Assembly: GCA_003979345.1 (NCBI GenBank)
Contig: RYVZ01000016.1
Span: forward strand, 1-64,000
Source of the DNA: Lachnospiraceae bacterium
GTDB taxonomy: Bacteria > Bacillota > Clostridia > Lachnospirales > Lachnospiraceae
Length of the DNA stretch: 64,000 nt
Reading direction: 5' to 3'
This document shows, piece by piece, positions 9,585 to 17,980 of the stretch. Numbering within the stretch: position 1 is the stretch's first letter; every line of letters begins with the position of its first letter. The notes under the pieces were generated by a model. The model saw only the letters and a program-made list of their open reading frames with translations, ran no database searches and was not told the origin of the DNA. The position numbers and the translations under genes were made by a program.

Positions 9585-10172
9585 ATGCGAAAAATAGTAT
9601 CGGAAAGGGATATGGACACGGTTATGGCGGATTATATTACCACCTATACAAAGGTACATTTTACGCCGCTCTCACCAAGGAGGGAGGACATCCACATTGA
9701 GGATATTGCGCACGCGCTTTCCATGATGACACGTGCGAACGGGCATTTTCCGGAGTTCTATTCAGTAGGGCAGCATTGCCTTGCATGTGCGGATGAAGCG
9801 CTGGCAAGGGGAAGCGGTACTTATCTGGAGCTGGCATGTCTGCTCCATGATGCGGCAGAAAGCTATTTGGCGGATGTCACGCGGCCCGTGAAGCAGCATA
9901 TGGAGTTTTTCAGACAGACGGAGGAAAAGCTGCTCGATCTGATTTATGAACGATTTCTAGGCAGAGTGCCGACGGATGATGAACAGATATTTATAAAGAA
10001 TGTGGATGATACAATGCTATACTATGAGTTCTATCATTATATGGGCGAGCGGTTGTTTGAAGAGCCGATGCAGATGTTCAGCACTCCACGTTTTGCAATG
10101 TGTAAATTTGCCGAAACCGAGCAAGAATATAGAGAGAGATTTGCAAGACTGTCGGCGCGTCTGCATGCCTGA
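9585..10172 (+). CDS. HD-domain hydrolase, YfbR-like
   Basis: Probable metal-dependent phosphohydrolase of 195 residues. HD-superfamily ligands are seen as the His of VGQHCLACADEA, the His-Asp pair in CLLHDAAESYLADVTRPVK, and a distal Asp in NVDDTMLYYE. This arrangement resembles YfbR-type 5'-nucleotidases and other small HD proteins. Start 9585 (ATG) has AGGGGAAGG 11 nt upstream; an alternative ATG at 9612 has AAAGGG too close. No domain is fused to it and its neighbours do not indicate a substrate. The enzyme class is likely; the substrate is not known. Confidence 0.8.
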   Translation: MRKIVSERDMDTVMADYITTYTKVHFTPLSPRREDIHIEDIAHALSMMTRANGHFPEFYSVGQHCLACADEALARGSGTYLELACLLHDAAESYLADVTRPVKQHMEFFRQTEEKLLDLIYERFLGRVPTDDEQIFIKNVDDTMLYYEFYHYMGERLFEEPMQMFSTPRFAMCKFAETEQEYRERFARLSARLHA

Positions 10173-10207
10173 CACGGGATTTTGGCAGGCGTTTTACGAA
10201 TAAACGG

Positions 10208-10369
10208 CAGCAAAAGCGGTCGAATCTGATACAGACAAGGCTGAGGCGTCATAAGGTTGTAGCAGCAGAGCCTAAAGCAGTGGAGCCTGATACGGTGAAG
10301 CCGGTAGCGGCAGAGTCTAAAGCGGTCGGGCATAAAGCAGTGAGTCTGGAGCGGCAGAGTTTAAGGCGG
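10208..10369. repeat. Degenerate ~45-bp tandem repeat, intergenic
   Basis: Units 10262-10306, 10307-10350 and a partial 10351-10369 share GCGGCAGAGTCTAAAGCGGT-like sequence. A more diverged copy precedes them (10208-10261). No ORF with a start spans it, although the repeats would encode Ala/Glu/Lys/Val-rich peptide in one frame. Confidence 0.7.
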
Positions 10370-10416
10370 AAATTTGGGGCGCAGAGAAACCATGCAGGGA
10401 AGGGAAGCAGCAGATC

Positions 10417-11334
10417 ATGGAGATAAACTGGAAAAAAATTACAATGGAGGACAGAACGCTGATCGAGCATTACTATGAGCGTGAGCAATCCATGAGCTGT
10501 GAGTTTTCTTTTGCCAATAATTTGCTGTGGGCGCCGCATTATGAGATCCAGTTTGCCGTGCTTCATGACTGTCTTGTCTTTTTATCCAAGGCGGTGGCGC
10601 ATTCAGTCAGCTATCCGCTCGGGCGTGGTGATGTCAAAGGGGCGGTAGAGGATCTGACCGTTTGGTTTGCGGAGAGAAATCTTCCGTTTCGCATGCATTT
10701 TGTGACACCGCAGCAGTATGCACACTTGATGGAACTATATCCGATGCGGTTTCAGATCGCATATGACCGTGATGCGGCGGATTATGTGTATGAAGCGGAA
10801 AAACTGCGCACGCTGGCAGGAAAAAAACTGCACGGTAAGCGCAATCATATTAACAAATTCAGGCAGGAACATCCGGATTGGTCTTTTGAGAGAATTGACA
10901 GGTATAATGTTGAGGAATGCATTGGAATGGCGTGCGAGTGGGGACGGCAGAACGCTGTTTATGAGGATTGGGAAAAGAGTGTGGAGTATGACATAACGTT
11001 TCGTGCGCTCAGGCAGCGCGATGAGTTGAAACTGGATGGCGGACTGATACGGGCGGACGGGCGCGTCGTCGCGTTTTCACTTGGGGAGCCGTGTAACCAT
11101 GAAACATATGTTGTTCATATTGAGAAAGCATACGCTGATGTACAGGGAGCATATCCGATCATGAATCAGCAGTTTGTGGAGCACATTGCCGCAGGCTTCC
11201 GCTATATCAACCGGGAGGAAGATATGGGGGTTGAGGGTTTGAGGAAGGCAAAGCTATCCTACTACCCGGACCTGCTGGTGGAAAAGGGGCTGGTTATGGA
11301 GATCAACAATGCGCAGCCAAAGGATTATTCATAG
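10417..11334 (+). CDS. DUF2156 (phosphatidylglycerol lysyltransferase C-terminal-like) protein
   Basis: GNAT-fold protein of 305 residues, related to the catalytic half of MprF and FemX-like aminoacyl transferases. Conserved patterns include YEREQSMSCEFSFANNLLW near the start, LAGKKLHGKRNHINKF in the middle and NREEDMGVEGLRKAKLSYYP near the end. No membrane segments are visible, so unlike MprF it is soluble. The substrate is not known for stand-alone members. The ribosome binding site GGAAGGGAAGCAG is about 10 nt before the ATG. Its 3' end overlaps the convergent AraC gene by 32 bp, so the two coding ends share DNA on opposite strands. Confidence 0.88.
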   Translation: MEINWKKITMEDRTLIEHYYEREQSMSCEFSFANNLLWAPHYEIQFAVLHDCLVFLSKAVAHSVSYPLGRGDVKGAVEDLTVWFAERNLPFRMHFVTPQQYAHLMELYPMRFQIAYDRDAADYVYEAEKLRTLAGKKLHGKRNHINKFRQEHPDWSFERIDRYNVEECIGMACEWGRQNAVYEDWEKSVEYDITFRALRQRDELKLDGGLIRADGRVVAFSLGEPCNHETYVVHIEKAYADVQGAYPIMNQQFVEHIAAGFRYINREEDMGVEGLRKAKLSYYPDLLVEKGLVMEINNAQPKDYS

Positions 11335-12301
11335 AAATATGTTCTTCATATAAAACGGACGGAAAAACAGAAATGTCTTGTATAGAGCCGCTTTGAAGCG
11401 TTTTACGGTACTCTGTCGGCGTACAGCCGAGAAAGGTTTTGAAAACCTTGTTAAAATAGCTAACGTTATTAAAGCCGACCGTAGTAGCCAGCTCGGAAAA
11501 AGACATCATTTTTTGGGTATCCTGCCTGATTTTTACTGATGCCATAAAAATACGGTATCTCATTAAATATTCGAACGGCGTCGTGTGCAGCGATTTCTTA
11601 AAACAGCGGCAGCATTCGCTCTTGCTGACATGGATAGCGGCAGCGATCTCATCAAGTGTGACCGGTTCCTGATAATGCTGTTCAATGAACAGAACAGCAT
11701 TCCTTGCGCGCAGTTCACTTAAGGAAAGTGATTCTTTCCCGGTGGGCGCAGAAGTCGGAAATTCTTTCAGCAGATGAACCCAAAAGCGGCACAAACAGCT
11801 TTTGGTGATCAATTCATAACCTGTTACAGCCTGGTCTGTTGCGCGGACAAGTTCATCAAACAGCGCAGTCATCTCAGAAAAATATGCATAGTCTTTGTTG
11901 ATCAGGAAGTAGCGAAAGCCAGCTTTTCCGGTGATCGGAGTTAGGTATTTGACATTGAGATAGGTTTTGTTGTATCCGAAAAATATAGACGGATGGAAGA
12001 TGATCGCATCAAATGTACCTGGCTTATCGTCAACCGGGCGGAGGGAATGCATGACATTTTGATTGATATAGATGGCGTCGCCCTGATTCAGCAGAATCGT
12101 ATCTTCCCCGATCATGCACTCCATCTGTCCATGTGTAACCACATCAATTTCCAGTTCTTCATGCCAATGCCAACGGACAAAACCCATATAAAGGGTCCGC
12201 AGATCGACGTGGTAGATGGCGACCGGATATTCCAGATTGCCGTGTGTCTTTTTTTCTCTCAAGTAATCTTCTGCAGGAAATTCTGTAGTTTTCTTTCTCA
12301 T
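11303..12301 (-). CDS. AraC family transcriptional regulator with cupin sensor domain
   Basis: DNA-binding activator of 332 residues. The N-terminal half is an AraC-type cupin (YMGFVRWHWHEELEIDVVTHG and NQGDAIYINQNVMHSLRP), suited to binding a small sugar-like ligand. The C-terminal 100 residues hold the two helix-turn-helix motifs (LDEIAAAIHVSKSECCRCFK and FSELATTVGFNNVSYFNKVFK) and end with the standard GCTPTEYRK pattern. GGAG lies before the minus-strand ATG. It is divergent from the subtilase gene and not next to an obvious sugar operon, so the target is unknown. It overlaps the end of the DUF2156 gene on the opposite strand. Confidence 0.93.
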   Translation of the reverse strand: MRKKTTEFPAEDYLREKKTHGNLEYPVAIYHVDLRTLYMGFVRWHWHEELEIDVVTHGQMECMIGEDTILLNQGDAIYINQNVMHSLRPVDDKPGTFDAIIFHPSIFFGYNKTYLNVKYLTPITGKAGFRYFLINKDYAYFSEMTALFDELVRATDQAVTGYELITKSCLCRFWVHLLKEFPTSAPTGKESLSLSELRARNAVLFIEQHYQEPVTLDEIAAAIHVSKSECCRCFKKSLHTTPFEYLMRYRIFMASVKIRQDTQKMMSFSELATTVGFNNVSYFNKVFKTFLGCTPTEYRKTLQSGSIQDISVFPSVLYEEHISMNNPLAAHC

Positions 12302-12477
12302 AAGTTTGAGCTCCAGTCAAGTGTAAACTAGTCAACATGATGTCACGTATTGCGTTCTTTTGCGTTCATTATAGCATGATTTGGGAAGAAGTAACAGATA
12401 TCGCGCATATATTTATTTGAAAAGTGTAGAAACCGGCTGCTGTGAACGAAGTGAGCGGGAACAGGGATTGGAGCGGG

Positions 12478-14250
12478 ATGGATTCTGGAAAGCTGGATAA
12501 TTCATTGGAACTGTCAATGGATATGACCGAAGAAGAACGGGAAAAATCGAAGGATTTGGAAGTCGGATATTCTCCGGGTGAAGGAACATGGGAGCTGATC
12601 GTGAAATATCAGGGAAGCCTCGATGCCGTACGCGCCCTTGGCGGTGTTGTGGAAGAGCTGATTGCCGGATATGCGATCATTACCATACCGCAGGGACAGG
12701 TGGATGCGCTTGCCGCCATTCCACAGATCGAGTATGTAGAAAAACCAAAACGGTTATTTTTTCAACTGATTGAGCCGCTTACAGCGTCATGCATTTCACA
12801 GGTGCAGCTCAGGGAGCCGTATCTGAGCGGAAAAAATGTGCTGCTTGCCGTGATCGATACCGGGATAGACTATCGGAGCAATCTGTTTCGCAATGCAGAT
12901 GGCACGACAAGAATTTTGGATTTGTGGGATCAGGTCCTTCTACCTGATGAGGAGAGGGGGTTCCGGCCGCCGGAAGGATTTGCGCAGGGCGTGGAATTTT
13001 CAGATCAGCAGATCAACGAAGCGCTTGCGGCGGGTGATCAGGCGCGTCTGGTTCTTCCAAGCATCGATGTGAGCGGACATGGAACGGCAGTTGCCTCCGT
13101 TGCGGCGGGATATGCGGAGGAACCTGTGTTCCGCGGTGTTGCAACGCAGAGCCCGCTGCTGATCGTCAGGCTTGGTAATACGCAGGCGGAGGGGTTTCCT
13201 AAAACAACGCAGTTAATGCGCGCCGTGACGTGGTGTCTGCGCAAGGCAGCAGGATATGGGATGCCGCTTTGCATCAATCTAAGTTTTGGGAACACCTATG
13301 GGGCGCATAACGGGACGTCCCTGTTGGAACGCTTTATGGACAACGCGGCGCAGATCGGCAGGACTGCGATCTGTGTCGGCAGCGGCAACGAGGGGAGCAC
13401 GGCTGGGCATGTGGCACGCACGATCCAGCAGGGAGAACAGCGTACGGAGATCTTAAGTATCGGAAATTATGAGAGTGCGCTTTCGGTGCAGATCTGGCTG
13501 AGCCCGATGGATGTTTATCAGCTTGTGATCATAACGCCGGAGGGAAACCGTGTAACGATCGATGCAGGGGAGCCGGCGGGTACAAGAAAGGTCACGCATG
13601 ACGGGACGCAGCTTTTGATCTATGTCGGGGCGGCAAACCCGTATGCGGCGAACAAAGAAATCTATGTGGAAATGCTGCCGGCATACGGAAACAGTTATAT
13701 TACGCCGGGCGAGTGGCGGTTTGTTTTTACGGGAGTGCGGACGGCTACCGGAGAGTATGCAATGTATCTGCCCGCTCAGGAAGCGCGCGGGACACAGACT
13801 TTTTTCTTAAATCCGACGCCCCAGCAGACTTATACGATTCCGTCCACTTCGTCGGCGGTTATCACAGTGGGGGCTTATGATTCGTGGAATGAGCGATATG
13901 CGGACTTTTCCGGGCGTGGAAGGTATTATGTAAACACATCGAGCGGCTTGTCGAACTTTGGAAATGTGAAGCCAGACTTAGCTGCGCCGGGGGTAAATCT
14001 TTTGGTAATGGGACCGGATGACCAGCGCCTTACCGTGTCGGGCACATCCTATGCGACGCCGTTTGTCACGGGGGCCTGCGCGCTGATGATGGAGCAGGGC
14101 ATTGTCCGCGGCGTTGATCCGTATTGCTATGGGGAAAAATTGAAAGCGTATCTGCAAAGAGGCGCAAAGCCGATCAGGGGGGAGAGTACTTATCCGAACG
14201 ACCGTGTCGGCTGGGGGGCGCTGTGTCTGAGAGATAGTCTGCCGGGCTGA
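12478..14250 (+). CDS. Subtilisin-like (S8) serine protease, Csp-like
   Basis: Subtilase of about 590 residues. Catalytic triad seen as D127 (VIDTGID), H201 (SGHGTAVAS) and S524 (SGTSYATP), all intact. A roughly 80-residue N-terminal segment before the catalytic domain resembles the prodomain of clostridial Csp proteases, which process the spore germination hydrolase SleC; an insert of about 140 residues sits between the His and Ser regions, also as in Csp proteins. No signal peptide is seen. The ATG at 12478 (GGAG four bases upstream) is preferred to the GTG at 12442, which lacks a binding site; family members also begin near MDSGKLDN. No sleC lies in the window, so a role in germination is inference. 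Confidence 0.9.
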   Translation: MDSGKLDNSLELSMDMTEEEREKSKDLEVGYSPGEGTWELIVKYQGSLDAVRALGGVVEELIAGYAIITIPQGQVDALAAIPQIEYVEKPKRLFFQLIEPLTASCISQVQLREPYLSGKNVLLAVIDTGIDYRSNLFRNADGTTRILDLWDQVLLPDEERGFRPPEGFAQGVEFSDQQINEALAAGDQARLVLPSIDVSGHGTAVASVAAGYAEEPVFRGVATQSPLLIVRLGNTQAEGFPKTTQLMRAVTWCLRKAAGYGMPLCINLSFGNTYGAHNGTSLLERFMDNAAQIGRTAICVGSGNEGSTAGHVARTIQQGEQRTEILSIGNYESALSVQIWLSPMDVYQLVIITPEGNRVTIDAGEPAGTRKVTHDGTQLLIYVGAANPYAANKEIYVEMLPAYGNSYITPGEWRFVFTGVRTATGEYAMYLPAQEARGTQTFFLNPTPQQTYTIPSTSSAVITVGAYDSWNERYADFSGRGRYYVNTSSGLSNFGNVKPDLAAPGVNLLVMGPDDQRLTVSGTSYATPFVTGACALMMEQGIVRGVDPYCYGEKLKAYLQRGAKPIRGESTYPNDRVGWGALCLRDSLPG

Positions 14251-14283
14251 TGATTGTAGGCTGATTAGAAGGAAGCGGACATT

Positions 14284-14413
14284 TTGAATATTACATTATT
14301 CGGATTTACTGCAAAAGCATGGCAGGATGAAAATCCTGAATTAGCAAAAAAATAATGTGAGAGCTTTTGCCTCAATTAATGAGCTTACAGTTTTTTTATT
14401 CCGTACAGATTGA
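14284..14413 (+). pseudogene. Remnant of a KilA-N / Fic-like DNA-associated protein
   Basis: One frame (14284-14355) reads NITLFGFTAKAWQDENPELA and stops; the next frame (14354-14413) continues NVRAFASINELTVF before a second stop. Together they look like the stretch (LFGLTAKQWR..NP....NIRDYASINELIVL) found in phage-associated KilA-N-type proteins, with a one-base frameshift between the halves. The rest of the gene is missing on both sides. The family match is from memory of motif style and is moderate. Confidence 0.5.
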
Positions 14414-14503
14414 CAACCTTTCCAAAGAAAAATAAGATATAGGAAGACATTTTAACAGACCGGGACAGGTACGCAAAGATACGGCAGGGTAGGAGATGAC
14501 GGG

Positions 14504-15202
14504 ATGCGGATAGCAATTTGTGATGATGATGCGGTATTTACAGATAAATTGCAGCGGCTTGTGGAGCAGGGACTGAAAGAGCGGGGAGATGAACCGGAGA
14601 TTACGGTCTATCACGGGGGAGCCGCGTTTTTGGCAAAGCAGCCTGTATGCGACGCGGTGTTTCTTGATATTGACATGCCCGAAATCAGCGGTTTTGAACT
14701 TGCCGGACAGGTCGGGGAGACGCCCATCCTGTTTGTTTCACGTCATGACGAGTTGGTGTATTCTTCGCTGAGATTCCGCCCGTTCCGGTTTATCAGGAAA
14801 TCGCGTCTTGAAGAAGAACTTCCCGAAAGTCTGGACGCACTGAACAGGACGTACTTAAAACGGAATGAGGGAAAGAAGCTTTCGTTTCAGGCAAAAACGG
14901 GGGAAGTGTTTCTGGATACCGCGGAGATTGAATATATCGAGATTTACGGGCACTGGCTTCAGGTGCATGTGAGCGGGGGCAAAGACATTATGTGCTACGG
15001 AAGCCTTTCAGACCTTGAACAGCGGCTCTCATCGTTTGGATTTGTCCGCACGCATAAGAGCTATCTTGTAAATTGTAAATATATATACGCCATAGAAAAA
15101 GGACAGGTCGTTATGGATGACGGAACGGGAATCTTGTTAAGCCGTTATAAAACGGAGGAAGTTCGAAAAACATTTCGGGAATATATGAGGAGTGAAGTGT
15201 GA
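14504..15202 (+). CDS. LytTR family response regulator
   Basis: AgrA-type response regulator of 232 residues. The receiver domain (1-115) has the acidic pocket DDD near residue 7 and the phosphoacceptor Asp in FLDIDMPEISGFEL; the LytTR DNA-binding domain (about 130-232) carries the typical end pattern FVRTHKSYLVNCKYI. GGTAGGAGATGACGGG precedes the ATG. It is followed directly by the GHKL kinase gene and then by a binding-protein lipoprotein and an HD-GYP gene, so it probably governs this local set. LytTR sites (paired direct repeats) were not found with confidence. Confidence 0.93.
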   Translation: MRIAICDDDAVFTDKLQRLVEQGLKERGDEPEITVYHGGAAFLAKQPVCDAVFLDIDMPEISGFELAGQVGETPILFVSRHDELVYSSLRFRPFRFIRKSRLEEELPESLDALNRTYLKRNEGKKLSFQAKTGEVFLDTAEIEYIEIYGHWLQVHVSGGKDIMCYGSLSDLEQRLSSFGFVRTHKSYLVNCKYIYAIEKGQVVMDDGTGILLSRYKTEEVRKTFREYMRSEV

Positions 15203-15236
15203 AAGGCGAAAAGATTTTCTAAGCCTACACGGCGGA

Positions 15237-16532
15237 ATGAGAGTGATTATGAGTTTTCTGGAATATGTTATGGAATTGGCGGCGAGCATCACGGAATGTC
15301 TGGTCATTGTGCGGCTTTGTAACGAGTCTCTCACAATGAAAACGCAGAAGCTGCGATGGCTGAAATCGTTACTATATTTTTTACTACTACTGTCAACAAA
15401 TATTCTGTTCGGGCAGCGGATAGAAAACCTTGCGCTCGTGCTGCTCTTTCTGATAACGGGAGGATATCTGCTGCTGTTTTTTGAGGGGAAACTGTACGAA
15501 AAACTGCTGATCACGATCTTTCCGGTCATTACGATCCTGCCTATCAATCTGTTGCTGATGAATATGCTGCGCGTCATGTCGGGCTGTTATTTCAAAGAGG
15601 TCATTCTGCCGGGAGGGAGTCTGCGCATTCCAATATTGGTGTTCAGCAAGCTGGCGTTCTTTTTTGTATGTGAAATGCTGATCCATGTGAGGCGAAAGGG
15701 ACGCTATCATTTAGATGGCATTCAGTGGCTGATCCAGTTTTCCTGTCTTGCGATCACCTTTCTGATCAGTTGGTTTCTATGGCAGATTTCGGTTGACGAG
15801 CACGCAGTCACGTCTCTTTTCGGAGTGAGTATCTTGATTGTCGTGCTGAATATGCTGTTTTATCTGATCATGGGAAAAATGCACCGTGACAGTATGGTGA
15901 AAGAGGAATACCGTATATCAAAAATCAACCTGGCTGCGCAGGAGCGGTTTGTTGATGAGGCCAGGGAGCGGTATACGGAGATCAGGACACTGCGGCATGA
16001 TATGCGGCATTATCTGACAACGGCGGCGGAGCTGCTGTCGGAAGAGAAACCGGAAGAGGCAAAGACCTACATTGAGACACTCTTAAAAGAAAAAGTGGAC
16101 AGGGCGGCTCCGGGAGTCGATACCGGCAATGTGGTCATTGATTCTGTCGTGAACAGCAGGATCGCCGTTTGCGCAAAACGCGGCATCCGGATGAAATGCA
16201 TGATCGATTCGCAGTTCGGCGGCGTCAGCGATATGGACTTAAGCATCGTACTTTCCAATGCGCTCGACAATGCGATCAACGGTTGTGCGGGCGCGGACGA
16301 GCCGGAGGTCAGCCTGACGGTCGGCAGCAGGAAAGCATTCACGCAGGTGGTTGTGAAAAACACGATCGCAGGATCCGTTCTGTCAAGGAACCCGGGACTG
16401 GAAACCGACAAGGAGGATAAGACGGTTCACGGCTTTGGTATCGCATCCATGAGAAAAATCGCGGAAAAATACGGGGGAAGCGTGGAACTCTGGGAGGAGA
16501 ACAGGTCTTTTGTTGTCGAAATATGGCTGTAG
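15237..16532 (+). CDS. Sensor histidine kinase of the GHKL (AgrC-like) type
   Basis: Membrane kinase of about 431 residues. Six or seven hydrophobic segments fill residues 1-215, followed by the dimerisation helix with the phospho-His in IRTLRHDMRHYL and a GHKL ATPase domain (LSIVLSNALDNAING for the N box, KTVHGFGIASMRKIAEKYGG for the G box). It partners the LytTR regulator just upstream. A GTG at 15192 would overlap the regulator by 11 nt but has no spaced binding site; ATGs at 15237 or 15249 are more likely. AgrC-like kinases often sense peptides, but there is no peptide gene or AgrB-type protease nearby. The adjacent binding protein offers another possible input. Confidence 0.9.
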   Translation: MRVIMSFLEYVMELAASITECLVIVRLCNESLTMKTQKLRWLKSLLYFLLLLSTNILFGQRIENLALVLLFLITGGYLLLFFEGKLYEKLLITIFPVITILPINLLLMNMLRVMSGCYFKEVILPGGSLRIPILVFSKLAFFFVCEMLIHVRRKGRYHLDGIQWLIQFSCLAITFLISWFLWQISVDEHAVTSLFGVSILIVVLNMLFYLIMGKMHRDSMVKEEYRISKINLAAQERFVDEARERYTEIRTLRHDMRHYLTTAAELLSEEKPEEAKTYIETLLKEKVDRAAPGVDTGNVVIDSVVNSRIAVCAKRGIRMKCMIDSQFGGVSDMDLSIVLSNALDNAINGCAGADEPEVSLTVGSRKAFTQVVVKNTIAGSVLSRNPGLETDKEDKTVHGFGIASMRKIAEKYGGSVELWEENRSFVVEIWL

Positions 16533-16651
16533 AAATGTGCCGTTTATGCTGAAATAGAACCTTTTATGCGAAAAACTGGCAAATTCGGGGGTGCTTATCT
16601 ATAATGAAAAGTGCATTTTTACGAGTTTATCATTTTTTTCGGAGGGAAATC

Positions 16652-17902
16652 ATGCGGCGCAAGGGTATCAAAACCATCCTGATTGCAGCGGTTTTTGTCG
16701 TAACGGCAGTCTGTATGCCGGGATGCGCAGGAAATGAAAAGAAGGAGCTTCCGGTCGTGAAGCTTTCTGTCTGGTGGAGCGACGAGGAAGACCGGGAACT
16801 CATTGACCGGAAAATAGAGGCGTTTCAGGTGGAATATGCCGATGAAGCGGTATTTGAGATCATGGTCAGCAAAGAGAACGTATTGAATGTGCGGGAGACC
16901 GTGCTGAATAATGTCCATACGGCGGCGGACGTGTATATGTTTGCGGACGATCAGTTTGATACGCTCAGGCAGGGAGGCGCGCTGCAGGAGATTACCGTAA
17001 ACGCGCAGGCAGTCATCGACGCGAACGGAGGGGCGGAGAACGGGGCATGTCAGGCGGCAATGTACGACGGAAAACTGTATGCCTATCCGATTGCGTCTGG
17101 GAACGGCTATTTTCTATACTACAATACCGCATATTTTACGGAGCAGGATATTGAAAGCTTTGACAGAATGTTGGAAATATGCGCCGAAAACGGAAAAAAG
17201 ATGACGATGGATTATTCCAGCGGCTGGTATATCTATTCTTTTTTTGACGGAGCGGGATTGGAACTGGGGTTGAGTGCGGACGGTGTGACAAATGAATGTA
17301 ATTGGAATGCCGTCGATACAAAGTATACGGGCGTTGACGTTGCCGAGGCGATGCTGGCGATCGCACAGCATGAAGGCTTTATCAGTGTGGACGATCTAAG
17401 CTTCTTAAACGGTGTCAGAAGCGGGACGATCATCGCGGGCATCAACGGTCCTTGGAATGCGGAGGCTGTAAAAGATGCATGGGGGGATGATTTCGGCGCG
17501 GCAAAGCTTCCATGTTATACGGTTGCGGGTGACAGCGTGCAGATGAGCAGCTTTTCAGGGTATAAACTAATCGGTGTGAATCCCTATTCGGAACATGTCG
17601 ATTGGGCGATGAGACTGGCGGAATGCCTGTCCGATGAGGAAATGCAGCTTGAACGGTTTGCATCGATCGGGGAGTGTCCTTCCAATATGAATGCGGCGTT
17701 ATCCGAAGCGGTTCAGGCGTCTCCCGTAGTGGCAGCGCTGTCGGAGCAGTCGCAGTTTGCAAATGTGCAGCATATTTCGGATGCGTTCTGGACCCCGTCT
17801 TATATATTCGGGATCACCATAGCGGGGGGAAATCCGGATCATACGGATCTGCAGACATTACTAGATAATATGACAAATGACATTACGAAAGACTCCCGCT
17901 GA
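16652..17902 (+). CDS. Extracellular solute-binding lipoprotein (sugar type)
   Basis: Lipid-anchored periplasmic-binding-fold protein of 416 residues. Signal peptide 1-24 with lipobox MPGC (Cys25); then the pattern of family 1 sugar-binding proteins (KLSVWWSDEEDRELID, SGNGYFLYYNTAYF, GINGPWNAEAVKDAWG). The ATG at 16652 has GGAGGG five bases before it and opens the signal peptide correctly; the ATG at 16604 would add a charged segment. No ABC permease or ATPase gene accompanies it, which is unusual for an importer component. Its place between a two-component system and an HD-GYP protein suggests a sensory co-receptor. The stop codon lies within its own terminator hairpin. Confidence 0.9.
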   Translation: MRRKGIKTILIAAVFVVTAVCMPGCAGNEKKELPVVKLSVWWSDEEDRELIDRKIEAFQVEYADEAVFEIMVSKENVLNVRETVLNNVHTAADVYMFADDQFDTLRQGGALQEITVNAQAVIDANGGAENGACQAAMYDGKLYAYPIASGNGYFLYYNTAYFTEQDIESFDRMLEICAENGKKMTMDYSSGWYIYSFFDGAGLELGLSADGVTNECNWNAVDTKYTGVDVAEAMLAIAQHEGFISVDDLSFLNGVRSGTIIAGINGPWNAEAVKDAWGDDFGAAKLPCYTVAGDSVQMSSFSGYKLIGVNPYSEHVDWAMRLAECLSDEEMQLERFASIGECPSNMNAALSEAVQASPVVAALSEQSQFANVQHISDAFWTPSYIFGITIAGGNPDHTDLQTLLDNMTNDITKDSR

Positions 17903-17916
17903 CACGGGAGTCTTTT
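17891..17916 (+). terminator. Terminator overlapping the binding-protein stop codon
   Basis: GACTCCCG (17891-17898) pairs with CGGGAGTC (17905-17912), followed by TTTT. The TGA stop (17900-17902) is in the loop. Confidence 0.85.
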
Positions 17917-17980
17917 ACAGCCGGCCGGATAAGAAGGTGTCCGTAGTATACAGGGTGGTGAAAGGGGCAGGAGAATACGC

